Of a stretch of DNA of 64,000 nucleotides, positions 34,761-45,205 are shown in pieces. Within the stretch, counting starts at the first letter, position 1; the number at the start of each line of letters is the position of its first letter. Source of the DNA: DASUAS01 sp963756895 (lineage in GTDB: Bacteria > Actinomycetota > Acidimicrobiia > IMCC26256 > DASPTH01). A program made the position numbers and the translations under genes. The stretch spans positions 1 to 64,000 of the forward strand of contig CAVWPI010000004.1 of assembly GCA_963756895.1 (NCBI GenBank). The letters run 5' to 3'. The notes beneath the pieces are model-generated. The model saw nothing but the letters and a program-made list of their open reading frames with translations. It was not told the DNA's origin and searched no databases.

Positions 34761-35537
34761 TCAACCCGCGGCGCGGGTGACCGCGAGGACCGCGTCGCGC
34801 AGCTCGGGGCGGCAGATGAGCAGGTCGGGGAGGTAGGGCTCGGGGCGGTTGTACTCGAGTGGCGCGCCGTCGATCCGCGAGACGTGCAGACCGGCCGCGG
34901 CCGCCACGCCCACCGGTGCCGCGGAGTCCCACTCGTACTGTCCGCCGCTGTGCGCGTACACGTCGACCTCGCCGAGCACGACGGCCATCGCCTTGGCACC
35001 GGCCGAGCCCAGCGCGACGAGCTGACCGCCGAGGCGCGCGGCGAGGAGCTCGGCGATCGTGGGCGGCCGGGTGCGGCTGACGACCACGCGCGGCGGACCG
35101 TCGGAGGGTGGCGTGAGCGTCGCGGGCGGCGACGCGTTCAGGGTCAGGCCGCGCGCCGGCAGTGCCACCGCGGCCGCCGCGATCTGCCCGTCGATCGCGA
35201 GGGCGACGTGCACCGCCCAGTCGGTACGACCCTCCTCACCGAACTCGCGCGTGCCGTCGAGCGGATCGACGATCCACACGCGTGACGCCGACAGGCGCGT
35301 GGGGTCGTCGACCCCCTCCTCGGAGAGCACCGCGTCGTCGGGGTGCGACGCCGCCAGCGCGCCGACGATGAAGTCGTGCGACGACCGATCGCCCTCGGCC
35401 TTCACCTCGGCGGGATCGGCACCCGCGGCGTGCATGGTGGCGCGCAGCGTCACGAGTCGTCGGCCGGCCTCGGTGGCGATGGCGGCGGCGTCGCGATGGT
35501 CGGCGGGCGTGGCAGCAGCGGCTGACGTGGCGGTCAC
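34761..35537 (-). CDS. cysQ: 3'(2'),5'-bisphosphate nucleotidase (CysQ-like, inositol monophosphatase family)
   Basis: 258 residues from a GTG at 35535-35537. Metal-binding motifs in order: SEEGVDD, VWIVDPLDGTREF and GGQYEWDSAAPVGVA, the latter with the WDxA(A)P of the family. The GxK in EVKAEGDRS is present. CysQ removes the 3' phosphate from PAP formed in sulfate activation, relieving toxicity. It converges on tauE with 7 bases between stops, and completes the sulfur locus. Inositol phosphatase activity cannot be excluded. Confidence 0.85.
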   Translation of the reverse strand: MTATSAAAATPADHRDAAAIATEAGRRLVTLRATMHAAGADPAEVKAEGDRSSHDFIVGALAASHPDDAVLSEEGVDDPTRLSASRVWIVDPLDGTREFGEEGRTDWAVHVALAIDGQIAAAAVALPARGLTLNASPPATLTPPSDGPPRVVVSRTRPPTIAELLAARLGGQLVALGSAGAKAMAVVLGEVDVYAHSGGQYEWDSAAPVGVAAAAGLHVSRIDGAPLEYNRPEPYLPDLLICRPELRDAVLAVTRAAG

Positions 35538-35639
35538 GGCGGGCGACGCTACCCGCGCCTCGGCACGCCCCCGTCCGTTCCGGCGTCGCCAGACTCCAAC
35601 TATTCGTGCCCGGCGACGCAGGTTGGCGAGGATGGTCGG

Positions 35640-36042
35640 ATGGACGGCACGGCTGACGCGCGCGATCGGGTCGCCCGACCCTGGCTCGCGCTGCTCGGCG
35701 ACGTCGTTGTCCTCGTGGTGTTCGTGCTCGTCGGGTCGGCGCAGCCACCACGAGGACGCCGGGCTCGCCGGCTTCCTTCGGGTCTGGTGGCCGTTCCTGG
35801 TCGGGCTCCTCGTCGCCTGGCTCGTGACCGGGCTGTGGCGTGTACCGCTGGCGTGGCCTCGGGCCATCGGCGCATGGCTGGCCACGGTGGCCGTTGGTAT
35901 GGCGCTGCGCATCGCCATCGAGGGCCGCGACTTCAAGATCGCGTTCACGATCGTGACGCTCGTGTTCGTGGGCGTCGGCATGCTCGGCTGGCGAGCCGTG
36001 GTCCGCTGGCGCCGATCCCGGATCCACACGACGACTGCGTAG
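35640..36042 (+). CDS. DUF3054 membrane protein (one frameshift)
   Basis: ATG at 35640. WLALLGDVVVLVVFVLVG is the first helix; an indel near 35735 shifts the frame, then HHEDAGLAGFLRVWWPFLVG and LWRVPLAWPRAIGAW follow, the DUF3054 pattern with four helices and a basic tail. About 133 residues. Function of the family is unknown. Bases 36043-36244 hold no gene, only a purine-rich GAGCGGGAGCGAGCGACGGG segment that has a relative near 52410. Confidence 0.78.
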
Positions 36043-36244
36043 CCGGGAAGGCCAGCCGCGGCCGGGCCGGTGCGGCTTCCGCCCGTGCTCGCCCGCTCGG
36101 AGGGAGTGAGCGGGAGCGAGCGACGGGGGAAGGAAGGTGGGCGAACGGGTCGGCGTACGCGGACGGCGCCGGCACGCTGCCATGCCAGACTGCCCATCCG
36201 GTCGGCGGGTCGAACCGGATCGGGCGAACGTCTCGGGCGTCGAC

Positions 36245-36815
36245 TCAGCCCATCGGGACCCGGCCCGACCGGGCGACGGCCCGCGGTTCGCCGGTGTCGT
36301 GACGCCACACGTAGAGCGCCACCGACCCGAACACCGCGGCGACGCCGAGCATCACCGCCGCGGTCGACGCCACCAGTGCCCGGACGTCGGTGCCGGCCGT
36401 GAGCATGTGCACCGTCGTCGTGGCGAAGAGGAAGTAGCTCAGCAGGTGCACCGCGTGCCACGCCCCCTTCGACAGACGGTGGCGCAGGAGCGACGTGATC
36501 TCGATCGCCGCGAGCAGGTACATCCCGACGATGCCCCAGGCCACCGCGGCGGGATGCCACGAGCCGGTGAACGGCACCAGCACGTCGGTGATCCCGAAGT
36601 CCGTGTACGTGTCGAGGAGGATCGCGCCCACGTGCACCCCGACGAACGCCACGGTCAGCGCGCCGAGGTAGCGGTGCAGGCTCAGGAGCCATGCGGGTGT
36701 CGGCCGGCGCCGAGCACCTTGGTGGCGAGCAGCAGGCCCACGCGATGGTGGCGAGGACGAGCACCCAGGCGACGATGCCGCTCGAGCGGGCGACCTACCA
36801 CGGAATCTTGCCCAT
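36245..36815 (-). CDS. multi-TM membrane protein, ferric-reductase/cytochrome b561-like (broken)
   Basis: Start ATG at 36813-36815 behind GGAGGGAG. Helices: IVAWVLVLATIAWG (first), then LHRYLGALTVAFVGVHVG, VAWGIVGMYLLAAIE, AWHAVHLLSYFLFATTTVHML and a last one. Paired histidines on the helices (LHRYLG..GVHVG and WHAVHLL..VHML) suggest b-type haem binding, as in ferric reductase-like transmembrane domains. An in-frame TAG near 36797 and a frame change near 36705 break it; probably indels. Likely part of an electron-transfer pair with an unseen partner. Confidence 0.72.
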
Positions 36816-36818
36816 CGG

Positions 36819-37070
36819 TCAGCTCCCTCCGGTGCTGGTGTGCGACTCCGATGTCGTCGACTGCGTGGTCGACGACGACGTGCTCGCGCTCGACGACGTG
36901 TCGGATGTGTCCGCGGTCGGCGAGGTGACGGTGGTGGCCGTCGTGGCCGCCGCGGTCGTCGACGACGTCGTGCCGCTCTTCGTACCGGTGCTCGTGGTGG
37001 CCGCCGCTGCCGTCGTCGTCGATGCGCTCTGCCCGTCGCGCCACGCCAGGGCGCCACCGATGGAGAGCAT
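36819..37070 (-). CDS. Thr/Ser-rich low-complexity protein
   Basis: 83 residues from the ATG at 37068-37070, possibly longer upstream in the same frame. A short hydrophobic start (MLSIGGALAW) is followed by about 60 residues made mostly of Thr, Ser and Ala. It ends 4 bases before the membrane protein start and shares its strand, so the two are probably co-translated. Such tails are typical of secreted or wall-spanning linkers. Family unknown; a small exported partner of the haem-type membrane protein is possible. Confidence 0.5.
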   Translation of the reverse strand: MLSIGGALAWRDGQSASTTTAAAATTSTGTKSGTTSSTTAAATTATTVTSPTADTSDTSSSASTSSSTTQSTTSESHTSTGGS

Positions 37071-37249
37071 CGTGGCGACGCTGAGCGCGGTGGCGGCCTT
37101 GCGGGCACCGGTGGCGCGTTGAGCGCACTGCCAGAGGCGCGTAAGAGCGATCGAAGAACGAGCGATCGAATGGTGGCGCGCCCGATCGGTGACGAACGCG
37201 GCAAGTTCTCGAAACGAAGCCGAAACCTGGGGCAGGTAGACCGGCGGAC

Positions 37250-39736
37250 GTGGGCGACCTCCTCGACGGCTACACCCCTGAGCTCGCGTGGGACGAGATG
37301 TTCGCGGCTCCCGACGAGCCGCGTTCGCACTACGAGTCGCTGCACGGCGTGCTCGGGACGCTCTCGCGCGACGACTTCGAAGCCCGCTGCGCGGCGCGCG
37401 ACCGCGCGTTCCACGACCAGGGCATCACCTTCGCCCACTCGGGTGAGGAGCGCCCGTTCCCCCTCGACCTGGTGCCCCGCATCATCGATGCGGCCGAATG
37501 GGCCGTCGTGGAATCAGGGGTGCGTCAGCGGGTGCTCGCGCTCGAGCGCTTCCTCGCCGACGTCTACGGCCCGGGCGAGATCCTCGCCGACGGTGTGGTG
37601 CCGCGACGGCTGGTGGCCAGCTCTTCGCACTTCCACCGTTGCATGCACGGAGTCGATCCGGTCGGTGGGGTCCGGATCCACGTGGCCGGGGTCGACCTCG
37701 TCCGCGACGGTGCCGGAGCCTTCCGGGTGCTCGAGGACAACCTGCGCACGCCGTCCGGCATCTCCTACGTGGTCGAGAACCGCCGGGCGATGACCCACGT
37801 GTTCCCCGAGCTGTTCGCCAGTCACCGGATTCGCCGGGTCGCCGACTACCCCGTGCGTCTGCTCGAGGCGTTCCGTGCGACCGCGCCGCCGGGCGTCGAC
37901 CCCTGTGTGGTCGTGCTCTCGCCCGGCATCCACAACGCCGCGTACTTCGAGCACTCGTTCCTCGCCCGTCAGATGGGCGTCGAGCTGGTCGAGGGTCGCG
38001 ACCTCCTCTGCCGCGACCAGCACGTCTACATGCGCACGACCGCAGGGGAGCAGCGCGTCGACGTCGTGTACCGACGCGTCGACGACGAATTCCTCGATCC
38101 GGTGCACTTCAAGCCCGACTCGGTGCTCGGGTGTGCGGGCATCCTCAACGCGGCTCGGGCCGGCAACGTGACGATCGCGAACGCGCCCGGCAACGGTGTC
38201 GCCGACGACAAGGCGGTGTACCCCTACGTCCCGGCGATGGTCGAGTACTACCTCGGCGAGGTGCCGATCCTCGCCAACGTCGAGACCTACCGCCTGGAAG
38301 ATCCCGACGTGTGCACGTGGGCGCTCGACCGCCTCGACTCACTCGTGTTCAAGCCGGTCGACGGGTCCGGCGGGAACGGCATCGTCATCGGACCCGCCGC
38401 CAGCGAAGCCGTGCTCGCCGACATCCGGATGAAGGTGCTCGAGGATCCGCGCCGCTGGATCGCGCAGGAACCGGTGGCGCTGTCGACCGCGCCGACGTAC
38501 GTCGACGGCCAGATGGGCGCGCGCCACCTCGACCTGCGGCCCTTCGCCGTGAACGACGGTCGCGACGTGTGGGTGGTGCCGGGTGGCCTCACGCGCGTCG
38601 CGCTCCCGGCGCGCAGCCTCATCGTGAACTCGAGCCAGGGCGGCGGCTCGAAGGACACCTGGGTGCTCGCCGCGGCCGACCATGGTCGCGAGGTCTCGCC
38701 GACCGTGCCGTCGGGCGCGGCGCGCGCCGACCGACGCAGTCCTCGGCCCCTGCCCTCGGCCCGTTGCCCGAGCGGGACTCCCAGCAGCAGCAATGAGCAT
38801 CCCGTGCTGAGCCGCATCGCCGAGTCGCTGTACTGGATCGGCCGCTACGTCGAGCGGGCCGAGGACACCGCGCGCCTGCTCGACGTCCACTACCACCTCC
38901 TGCTCGAGGACCGTCGCGCCGACGAGGGCGCGGTCTGCGCTGCGCTCCTCGACGCCATGGGTGCCGACCCGGAGCTCATCGGCGGCGCGCCGAACGCGGC
39001 CACCGTCACCGCGTTGCTGGCGCAGGATCCGACGTTCTCGGGCTCGATCACGTGCTCCATCGGTGCGGCGTGGGAGAACGCGCGCGGCGCTCGCGAGGCG
39101 CTGTCGTCGGAGCTGTGGGAGACGCTCAACACCACGTACCGCGAGGTCGGCAGTCGTGCGCGGGCGGGCACCGGTCCGGCGCGTCACGAGTTCTTCGGCT
39201 GGGTGCGCGACCGCGCAGCCGCGTGCAACGGGATCGTCGACGCGACGATCAGCCGCGACGACGGTTGGCGGTTCTTCTCGGTCGGTCGCAGCTTGGAACG
39301 CGCCGACATGACCACGCGCCTGCTGAGCGCGCGCTACGGCGACTCGTTCGGGCGCAGCGGTTGGACCACCACCCTGCGGAGCTGCTCCGCCTACGAGGCC
39401 TATCTCCGCGCGTACCGGCACGCGGTCGACGCCGCCACCGCGGTGGAGTTCCTGCTGCTCGATCGGCTGTTCCCGCGCTCGGTGTTCCACGCGCTCACCA
39501 CCGCCGACAACAGCCTGGCCGAGCTCGATCCGCGCGCGGCACGCGCGGGCGTCGACGACGAGGCGCGTCGCCGGCTGGGTCGCGTGTGCGCCGAGCTCGA
39601 GTTCCTGCACCTCGACGAGGCGATGGACGACCTTCCTGCGCTGTTGGCCCGCCTCCAGCACGAGTGCGCCGATGTCCACGCCGCGATCGCCCGACGGCAC
39701 TTCCGCGAGACACGCGTGATCGAGTGGAGCGTCTGA
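37250..39736 (+). CDS. circularly permuted ATP-grasp protein in frame with an Alpha-E domain protein
   Basis: One open frame of 828 residues from a GTG at 37250. Residues 1 to about 480 are the COG2308 ATP-grasp protein: FLADVYGPGEILADGV, LRTPSGISYVVENR, LVFKPVDGSGGNGIVIG and STAPTYVDG. A low-complexity Arg/Pro/Ser stretch follows, then from about residue 519 (VLSRIAESLYWIGRYVERAEDTAR) a complete Alpha-E (COG2307) domain. These are usually two adjacent genes; an alternative frame ends in SQQQQ-stop at 38796 right where an ATG overlaps. The join may be natural or caused by an indel near 38715. Role: predicted peptide ligation. Confidence 0.85.
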   Translation: MGDLLDGYTPELAWDEMFAAPDEPRSHYESLHGVLGTLSRDDFEARCAARDRAFHDQGITFAHSGEERPFPLDLVPRIIDAAEWAVVESGVRQRVLALERFLADVYGPGEILADGVVPRRLVASSSHFHRCMHGVDPVGGVRIHVAGVDLVRDGAGAFRVLEDNLRTPSGISYVVENRRAMTHVFPELFASHRIRRVADYPVRLLEAFRATAPPGVDPCVVVLSPGIHNAAYFEHSFLARQMGVELVEGRDLLCRDQHVYMRTTAGEQRVDVVYRRVDDEFLDPVHFKPDSVLGCAGILNAARAGNVTIANAPGNGVADDKAVYPYVPAMVEYYLGEVPILANVETYRLEDPDVCTWALDRLDSLVFKPVDGSGGNGIVIGPAASEAVLADIRMKVLEDPRRWIAQEPVALSTAPTYVDGQMGARHLDLRPFAVNDGRDVWVVPGGLTRVALPARSLIVNSSQGGGSKDTWVLAAADHGREVSPTVPSGAARADRRSPRPLPSARCPSGTPSSSNEHPVLSRIAESLYWIGRYVERAEDTARLLDVHYHLLLEDRRADEGAVCAALLDAMGADPELIGGAPNAATVTALLAQDPTFSGSITCSIGAAWENARGAREALSSELWETLNTTYREVGSRARAGTGPARHEFFGWVRDRAAACNGIVDATISRDDGWRFFSVGRSLERADMTTRLLSARYGDSFGRSGWTTTLRSCSAYEAYLRAYRHAVDAATAVEFLLLDRLFPRSVFHALTTADNSLAELDPRAARAGVDDEARRRLGRVCAELEFLHLDEAMDDLPALLARLQHECADVHAAIARRHFRETRVIEWSV

Positions 39737-39737
39737 C

Positions 39738-40586
39738 GTGTCGTGGCGTCTGAAGGTCCGGCACACCACCGCCTACCAGTACTCCGGCGTGGTCCACGCG
39801 TCGTACAACGAGGCGCGCATCTCGCCGCTCGACACGCCCAACCAGTTCACACTCGAGCATCGGGTCGAGGTCCACCCCGCGGCCAACCTGTTCCGGTACC
39901 GCGACTACTGGGGGAGCCGGGTCCACGCGTTCGACCTGCACCAGCCTCACACCGAGCTCACCGTCGTCGGCAGCTCCCTGGTCGAGACCGCGCAACGCAC
40001 GCCCAGCCTCGACGACACCGTCGCCTGGGACGCGATCGACGCGCCCGGCCTCACCGATCGCTTCTTCGAGTACCTCGACGACACCCAGATGACCGGGCCG
40101 GACGACACCATCCGCCAGGTCGCGCGCGAGCTGCGTGAGGGCCCGAGCCTGGCGGTGGCGCTCGCGCAGCTGGGCGAGTGGCTCCGGGCGCACGTGGAGT
40201 ACCAGACCGGCACCACCAGCGTGTCGACCACCGCCGTCGAGGTGCTGCGCGCCGGGCGGGGTGTGTGCCAGGACTACGCCCACCTCGGGATCGCGGTGCT
40301 CCGCGCCGCGGGCATCCCGGCGCGGTACGCGTCCGGCTACCTCTACCCCGACGAGCTCGGTGGGGAGCTCGGCGTCACCCACCGGGGCGAGAGCCACGCG
40401 TGGCTCGAGGCGTGGGTCGGCGACTGGCACCCGCTCGATCCGACCAGCGGCTCGCCGGTCGCCGAGCGTCATGTGCTCGTGGCGCGCGGTCGCGACTACG
40501 CCGACGTCGCGCCACTGAAGGGCGTGTACCACGGCGGGCCGAGCCACTCGCTCGACGTCGCCGTCGAGCTGACTCGCGTCGCGTGA
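39738..40586 (+). CDS. transglutaminase-like protein (bacterial N-terminal type)
   Basis: 282 residues; GTG start one base after the previous stop. The N-terminal beta domain (KVRHTTAYQYSGVVHASYNEAR) belongs to the bacterial transglutaminase-like N region; the catalytic Cys is in GVCQDYAHL, His in ESHAWLEAW and Asp in LDPTSG. This gene, with the ATP-grasp and Alpha-E modules, forms a widespread triad thought to make or cut an isopeptide or peptide tag. Its substrate is not known. Confidence 0.93.
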   Translation: MSWRLKVRHTTAYQYSGVVHASYNEARISPLDTPNQFTLEHRVEVHPAANLFRYRDYWGSRVHAFDLHQPHTELTVVGSSLVETAQRTPSLDDTVAWDAIDAPGLTDRFFEYLDDTQMTGPDDTIRQVARELREGPSLAVALAQLGEWLRAHVEYQTGTTSVSTTAVEVLRAGRGVCQDYAHLGIAVLRAAGIPARYASGYLYPDELGGELGVTHRGESHAWLEAWVGDWHPLDPTSGSPVAERHVLVARGRDYADVAPLKGVYHGGPSHSLDVAVELTRVA

Positions 40587-40643
40587 GCGGGCGCACCGTC
40601 GGGGCCTGAAGCGTCTCGAAGGCGTGCGGGTAGTGTCGCCCGC

Positions 40644-41134
<491 letters not shown>

Positions 41135-41138
<4 letters not shown>

Positions 41139-41974
41139 TACCCGCCGCGTTCGCCTACGCACGGGCCGATTCGGTCGACGAGGCCATCTCGCTGCTCGCC
41201 GAGCACGGCGACGACGCCAAGCTGCTGGCGGGTGGACACTCGCTCCTGCCGCTGATGAAGCTGCGGTTGGCCACGCCGTCGGTGCTGGTCGACGTCGGCC
41301 GCCTCGACGACCTCTCGTTCGTGCGCGACGACGGCGAGACGTTGGCCATCGGTGGGCTCACCCGTCACCATGACGTGGAGCACGACGCGGTGCTGCGGGA
41401 GCACGCGCCCCTGCTGGCGGCGGCGGCCGGTGAGGTGGGGGATCCGCAGGTGCGCCACCGCGGCACGCTCGGTGGGTCGCTCGCGCACGGAGATCCCGCG
41501 TCCGACCTCCCTGCCGTCGTGCTCGCGCTGCGCGGGAGCATCGTGGTGAGGGGGAGTGGCGGCGAGCGCGTGATCGCCGCCGACGACTTCTTCCGGGGCT
41601 TCCTCGAGACCGCGCTCACGTACGACGAGATCATCACCGAGGTGCGGGTGCCGAAGACCGGTGGCGCGGGCTGGGCGTTCGAGAAGTTCAATCGCCGGGC
41701 CCAGGACTGGGCCATCGTCGGCGTCGCCGCGGTCGGCGGTGACACCCCGGGGGTGGCGCTCGTGCACATGGGCGACCGGCCGCTGCGCGCCGACGCGGTC
41801 GAGGGCGCGCTGCGCAGAGGCGCCTCGACGACGGACGCCGCTGCGCTCGCCGGCGACGGCACCGACCCGCCGTCCGACCTGAACGCGTCGCCCGAGTACC
41901 GCCGTCACCTGGCGCGCGTGCTCGTGGGCCGTGCACTCGACACCGTCGCCACCAGCGCAGGAGCCGCCCGATGA
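41135..41974 (+). CDS. coxM: molybdenum hydroxylase FAD subunit (CoxM-like)
   Basis: 279 residues from a GTG at 41135. FAD contacts AGGHSLLPLMKLRLA and the second motif TLGGSLAHGDPASD are the two hallmarks of CoxM/xanthine dehydrogenase FAD subunits; the C-terminal CO dehydrogenase flavoprotein domain includes WAFEKFNRRAQDWAIVGVA. The stop overlaps the next ATG (ATGA), so the three subunits are coupled. Confidence 0.94.
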
Positions 41975-44275
41975 CCACCAGCTTCGGTGCCGGTTCGCTC
42001 GTCGGCGTGCCCGTCCGCCGGGTCGAAGACCCGACGCTCCTGCGGGGCGAAGGCACGTACATCGACAACCTCGACCTTCCGGGCGCGCTCCACCTGTCGT
42101 TCGTGCGTTCTCCGATCGCCCACGCCGAGATCACCGGCATCGACGCGTCCGAGGCGCGCACGATGCCGGGCGTGGTCGCGGTGTACTCGTCGTCCGACCT
42201 CGACGTCCCCGTGTTCGTCGGCATGGTCCAGGTCAATCCGCAGGTCGCCCGCCTGCCGCTCGCCGCTGACCGGGTGCGATTCGTCGGTGACGCGGTCGCG
42301 GTGGTCGTCGCCGAGACGAAGGCGCAAGCCGTCGACGCCGCCGAGATGGTGATCGTCGACTACGACCCGCTCGCCGCGGTGACGGACGCCGAGGCGGCGC
42401 TGGCGCCCGACGCCCCAGTGCAGTTCGAAGCGCTCGGATCGAATCTGCTGGCGGGCATGCGCGAACCCGATGACTACGACCCGCTGGCGGGGGCCGAGGT
42501 GATCGTGCGCGGACGCTTCGAGAACCAGCGGCTCGCAGTCGTGCCGATGGAGGCGTCTGCGGTCGCGGTCGTCCCGGGCGACGACGGCGCCGGCCACGAT
42601 CTGACCCTCTACCTCGCGTGCCAGATGCCGCACAGCAACCGGGCGGCGATGGCCACCGCGCTCGACATCGAGCCGGAGAAGATCCGACTCGTCGCACCGC
42701 ACGTGGGTGGTTCGTTCGGGGCCAAGCACTGGGCGCCCGAGGATCTCGTCGCGGTGTGCGTCGCGCACGAGCTCGGCCGACCGGTGAAGTGGATCGAGAC
42801 CCGCTCGGAGAACATGGTCTCGATGCCGCACGGACGCGGCCAGGTGCAGTACCTCGAGCTCGGCCTGCGGCGCGACGGCACCATCGTCGGCCTCCGCTGC
42901 CGTGTCGTCGGCGACGCCGGCGCGTACGGGGGCTTCGGCGGGATGCTGGCGTTCGGTCCGACCCGCTCGATGGCCCAGGGCGTGTACCGGATCCCTGAGA
43001 TTGGCTACGACTGCGCGGTCGCGATGACCAACCTCGCGCCGATGGGGCCCTACCGCGGCGCAGGGCGCCCCGAGGCGACCGCGATGCTCGAGCGCATCCT
43101 CGACATGGCGGCCGACGAGCTCGACATCGACCCGGCCGAGCTACGCCGCCACAACTTCCTGCAGCCCGACGAGTTCCCCTACGTCACCGTCACGGGGGTG
43201 ACCTACGACGTCGGCGACTACGACGCCGCGCTCACCGAGGCGCTGCGCATCGCCGACTACGACGCGCTGCGCGCGGAGCAGGCCGCTCGTCGTGAGCGCG
43301 GTGACGTGAAGCAACTCGGCATCGGGTTGTGTGCGTACGTCGAGATCACATCGGGTGGGATGCCCAGCGAGTACTCCGAGGTCGAGATCCATGCCGACGG
43401 CACGGCCACGGTGAAGGCAGGCACATCGTCGCACGGGCAGGGCCACGCCACGGCCTTCGCGCAGCTGGTGTCCGGTGAGCTCGGGATCCCGATGGAGGAC
43501 ATCCGGTTCGTGCAGTCCGACACGGCGCTCGTGCCCCGGGGCCGGGGCACTGGTGGGTCCCGCTCGCTGCAGATCGGTGGGAGCTCGGTCCTCGAGGCCT
43601 CACGGCTGGTGCTCGAGCGCGCGCGCGAACTTGCCGCCGACCTGCTCGAGGCGGCGTCCGAGGACATCGTCGTGACCGACGACGGCTCGCTCGGCGTCGC
43701 CGGGGTGCCGTCGCAGGCGATCACCTGGGCGGAGGTGGCCACCAAGGCCCGTGACGACGGCTCGCCGCTCGTGGTCGAGCACGACTTCGTGCAGGCCGAT
43801 GCGTCGTTCCCCTTCGGTGCCCACGTGTCGGTGGTCGAGGTCGACATGGAGACGGGGCGGGTCGAGCCGGTCCGTCACGTCGCGGTCGACGACTGCGGGC
43901 GCATCCTCAACCCGTTGCTCGTCGATGGTCAGGTGCACGGGGGGTTGGCGTCGGGCATCGGGCAGGCGCTCTGGGAGCACATGGTGTACGACGACGCCGG
44001 GAACCCGCTCACCTCGACGCTGGCCGAGTACGGCATTCCGAGCGCGGCCGAGTTCCCACACTTCGAGGTCGCGCACACCGAGACGCCGACGCCGCTGAAC
44101 CCGCTCGGCGCCAAGGGCATCGGCGAATCGGCGACGGTGGGAAGCACTCCTGCGGTGCAGAATGCGGTCGTCGACGCGCTCAGCCACCTCGGGCGTGCGC
44201 CACGTCGACATGCCGTGCTCGCCCGAGCGGGTGTGGCGCGCCATCGAAGACGCCCAGCGCGGGCACACTGGCTGA
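41971..44275 (+). CDS. coxL: molybdenum hydroxylase large subunit, form II CoxL-like (frameshift near end)
   Basis: About 767 residues. RVEDPTLLRGEGTYIDN at the N-terminus, VGGSFGAKHW as a molybdopterin loop, GPYRGAGRPEATAM as the active-site loop, and GGTRSLQIGG-like GTGGSRSLQIGG. The loop reads YRGAGR, the form II type, not the AYRCSFR of true CO dehydrogenase, so the substrate is probably an aldehyde, heterocycle or acyl compound. The late GAKGIGES motif with catalytic Glu is present. An indel near 44203 shifts the end, giving RHVDMPCSPERVWRAI before the stop at 44275. Bases 44276-44431 hold no clear gene. Confidence 0.9.
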
Positions 44276-44431
44276 TCCCGTGGCGCGCAGCCCCCGGCGG
44301 CGTTCGCGATCCCTTCCGGTGCGGCCACGCTCCGTCGCGCAGCACTCCGAGATCGACGACATCGACCTCTAGCCGACGGCGTGGCGCGGCATCTGCGGCC
44401 GTTCGCGGTCGGCCGGTACGATCGGCGGCCC

Positions 44432-45205
44432 ATGAAGATCGCCGTCTGTGTGAAGCACGTGCCGTGCGGGCACCCTCCGCATGCGCCCCGACTCGTGCGC
44501 GCTCGACCGCAGCGGCCCCGGCGAGCTCAACGCGACCGACAAGAACGCGATCGAGGAGGCGTTGCGCCTGAAGGAGGGCGGCGATACCGAGGTCGTCGTG
44601 GTCACGATGGGCCCGGCGGCCGGCGACCGAGTCGTTGCGCACCGGCTTGGGCATGGGCGCCGACCGCGCGGTGCTCGTCGACGATGACGCGGTGGCCGGC
44701 TCCGATCTCGTGGCCACCAGCCTCGTGCTCGCCCGTGTGCTCGAGCGGGAGTCGCCCGACCTCGTGCTGTTCGGGCAACAGACCAGCGACGGCGGTGGTG
44801 CGGTGCTCTGGGCCGCGGTCGCCGAGCGTCTGCAGCAGCCGTTCGTCTCGCAGGCCACGAAGCTCGTGGTGCGGTGACGGCGTCGTCACCGTCGACCGCG
44901 AGACCGAGGTCGGCAACGACCGCATCGAGGCGAGGCTGCCCGCGGTCGTCGCGGTGAGCGACGCGATCAACGAGCCGCGCTACACGTCGTTGAAGGGGAT
45001 GATGGGCGCCAAGAAGAAGCCGCTCGACACGCTGACCGCCGCCGATCTCGGGCTCGCGGCCGACGCGGTGGGTGCCGGCGGTTCGCGCACCGTCGTGCTC
45101 GGCACCGGTACCCCGCCGACGCGGCCGGGCGCGGTCACGATCGAGGACGACGGCGCCGCGGCGCAGGCGATCTTCGACTACCTCGTGGAGCGCGATCTCG
45201 TATGA
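44432..45205 (+). CDS. etfB: electron transfer flavoprotein beta subunit (three frameshifts)
   Basis: ATG at 44432 (MKIAVCVKHVP). Frames change near 44463, 44622 and 44872. In order: NATDKNAIEEALRLKEGG, VVVVTMGPA, TGLGMGADRAVLV, LVLFGQQTSDGGG, then TEVGNDRIEARLPAVVAV and the adenine-binding PRYTSLKGMMGAKKKP typical of EtfB. About 257 residues. EtfB holds AMP and, with EtfA, takes electrons from acyl-CoA dehydrogenases. The stop overlaps the etfA start (ATGA). Confidence 0.92.
   Translation: MKIAVCVKHVPCGHPPHAPRLVRARPQRPRRAQRDRQERDRGGVAPEGGRRYRGRRGHDGPGGRRPSRCAPAWAWAPTARCSSTMTRWPAPISWPPASCSPVCSSGSRPTSCCSGNRPATAVVRCSGPRSPSVCSSRSSRRPRSSWCGDGVVTVDRETEVGNDRIEARLPAVVAVSDAINEPRYTSLKGMMGAKKKPLDTLTAADLGLAADAVGAGGSRTVVLGTGTPPTRPGAVTIEDDGAAAQAIFDYLVERDLV

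Noticed and set aside
36100..36140. Purine-rich GAGCGGGAGCGAGCGACGGG segment with a relative at about 52405-52440 as a mobile repeat
   Set aside because: Only two short, partly similar intergenic copies are seen; composition bias could give this. Not enough for a repeat family.
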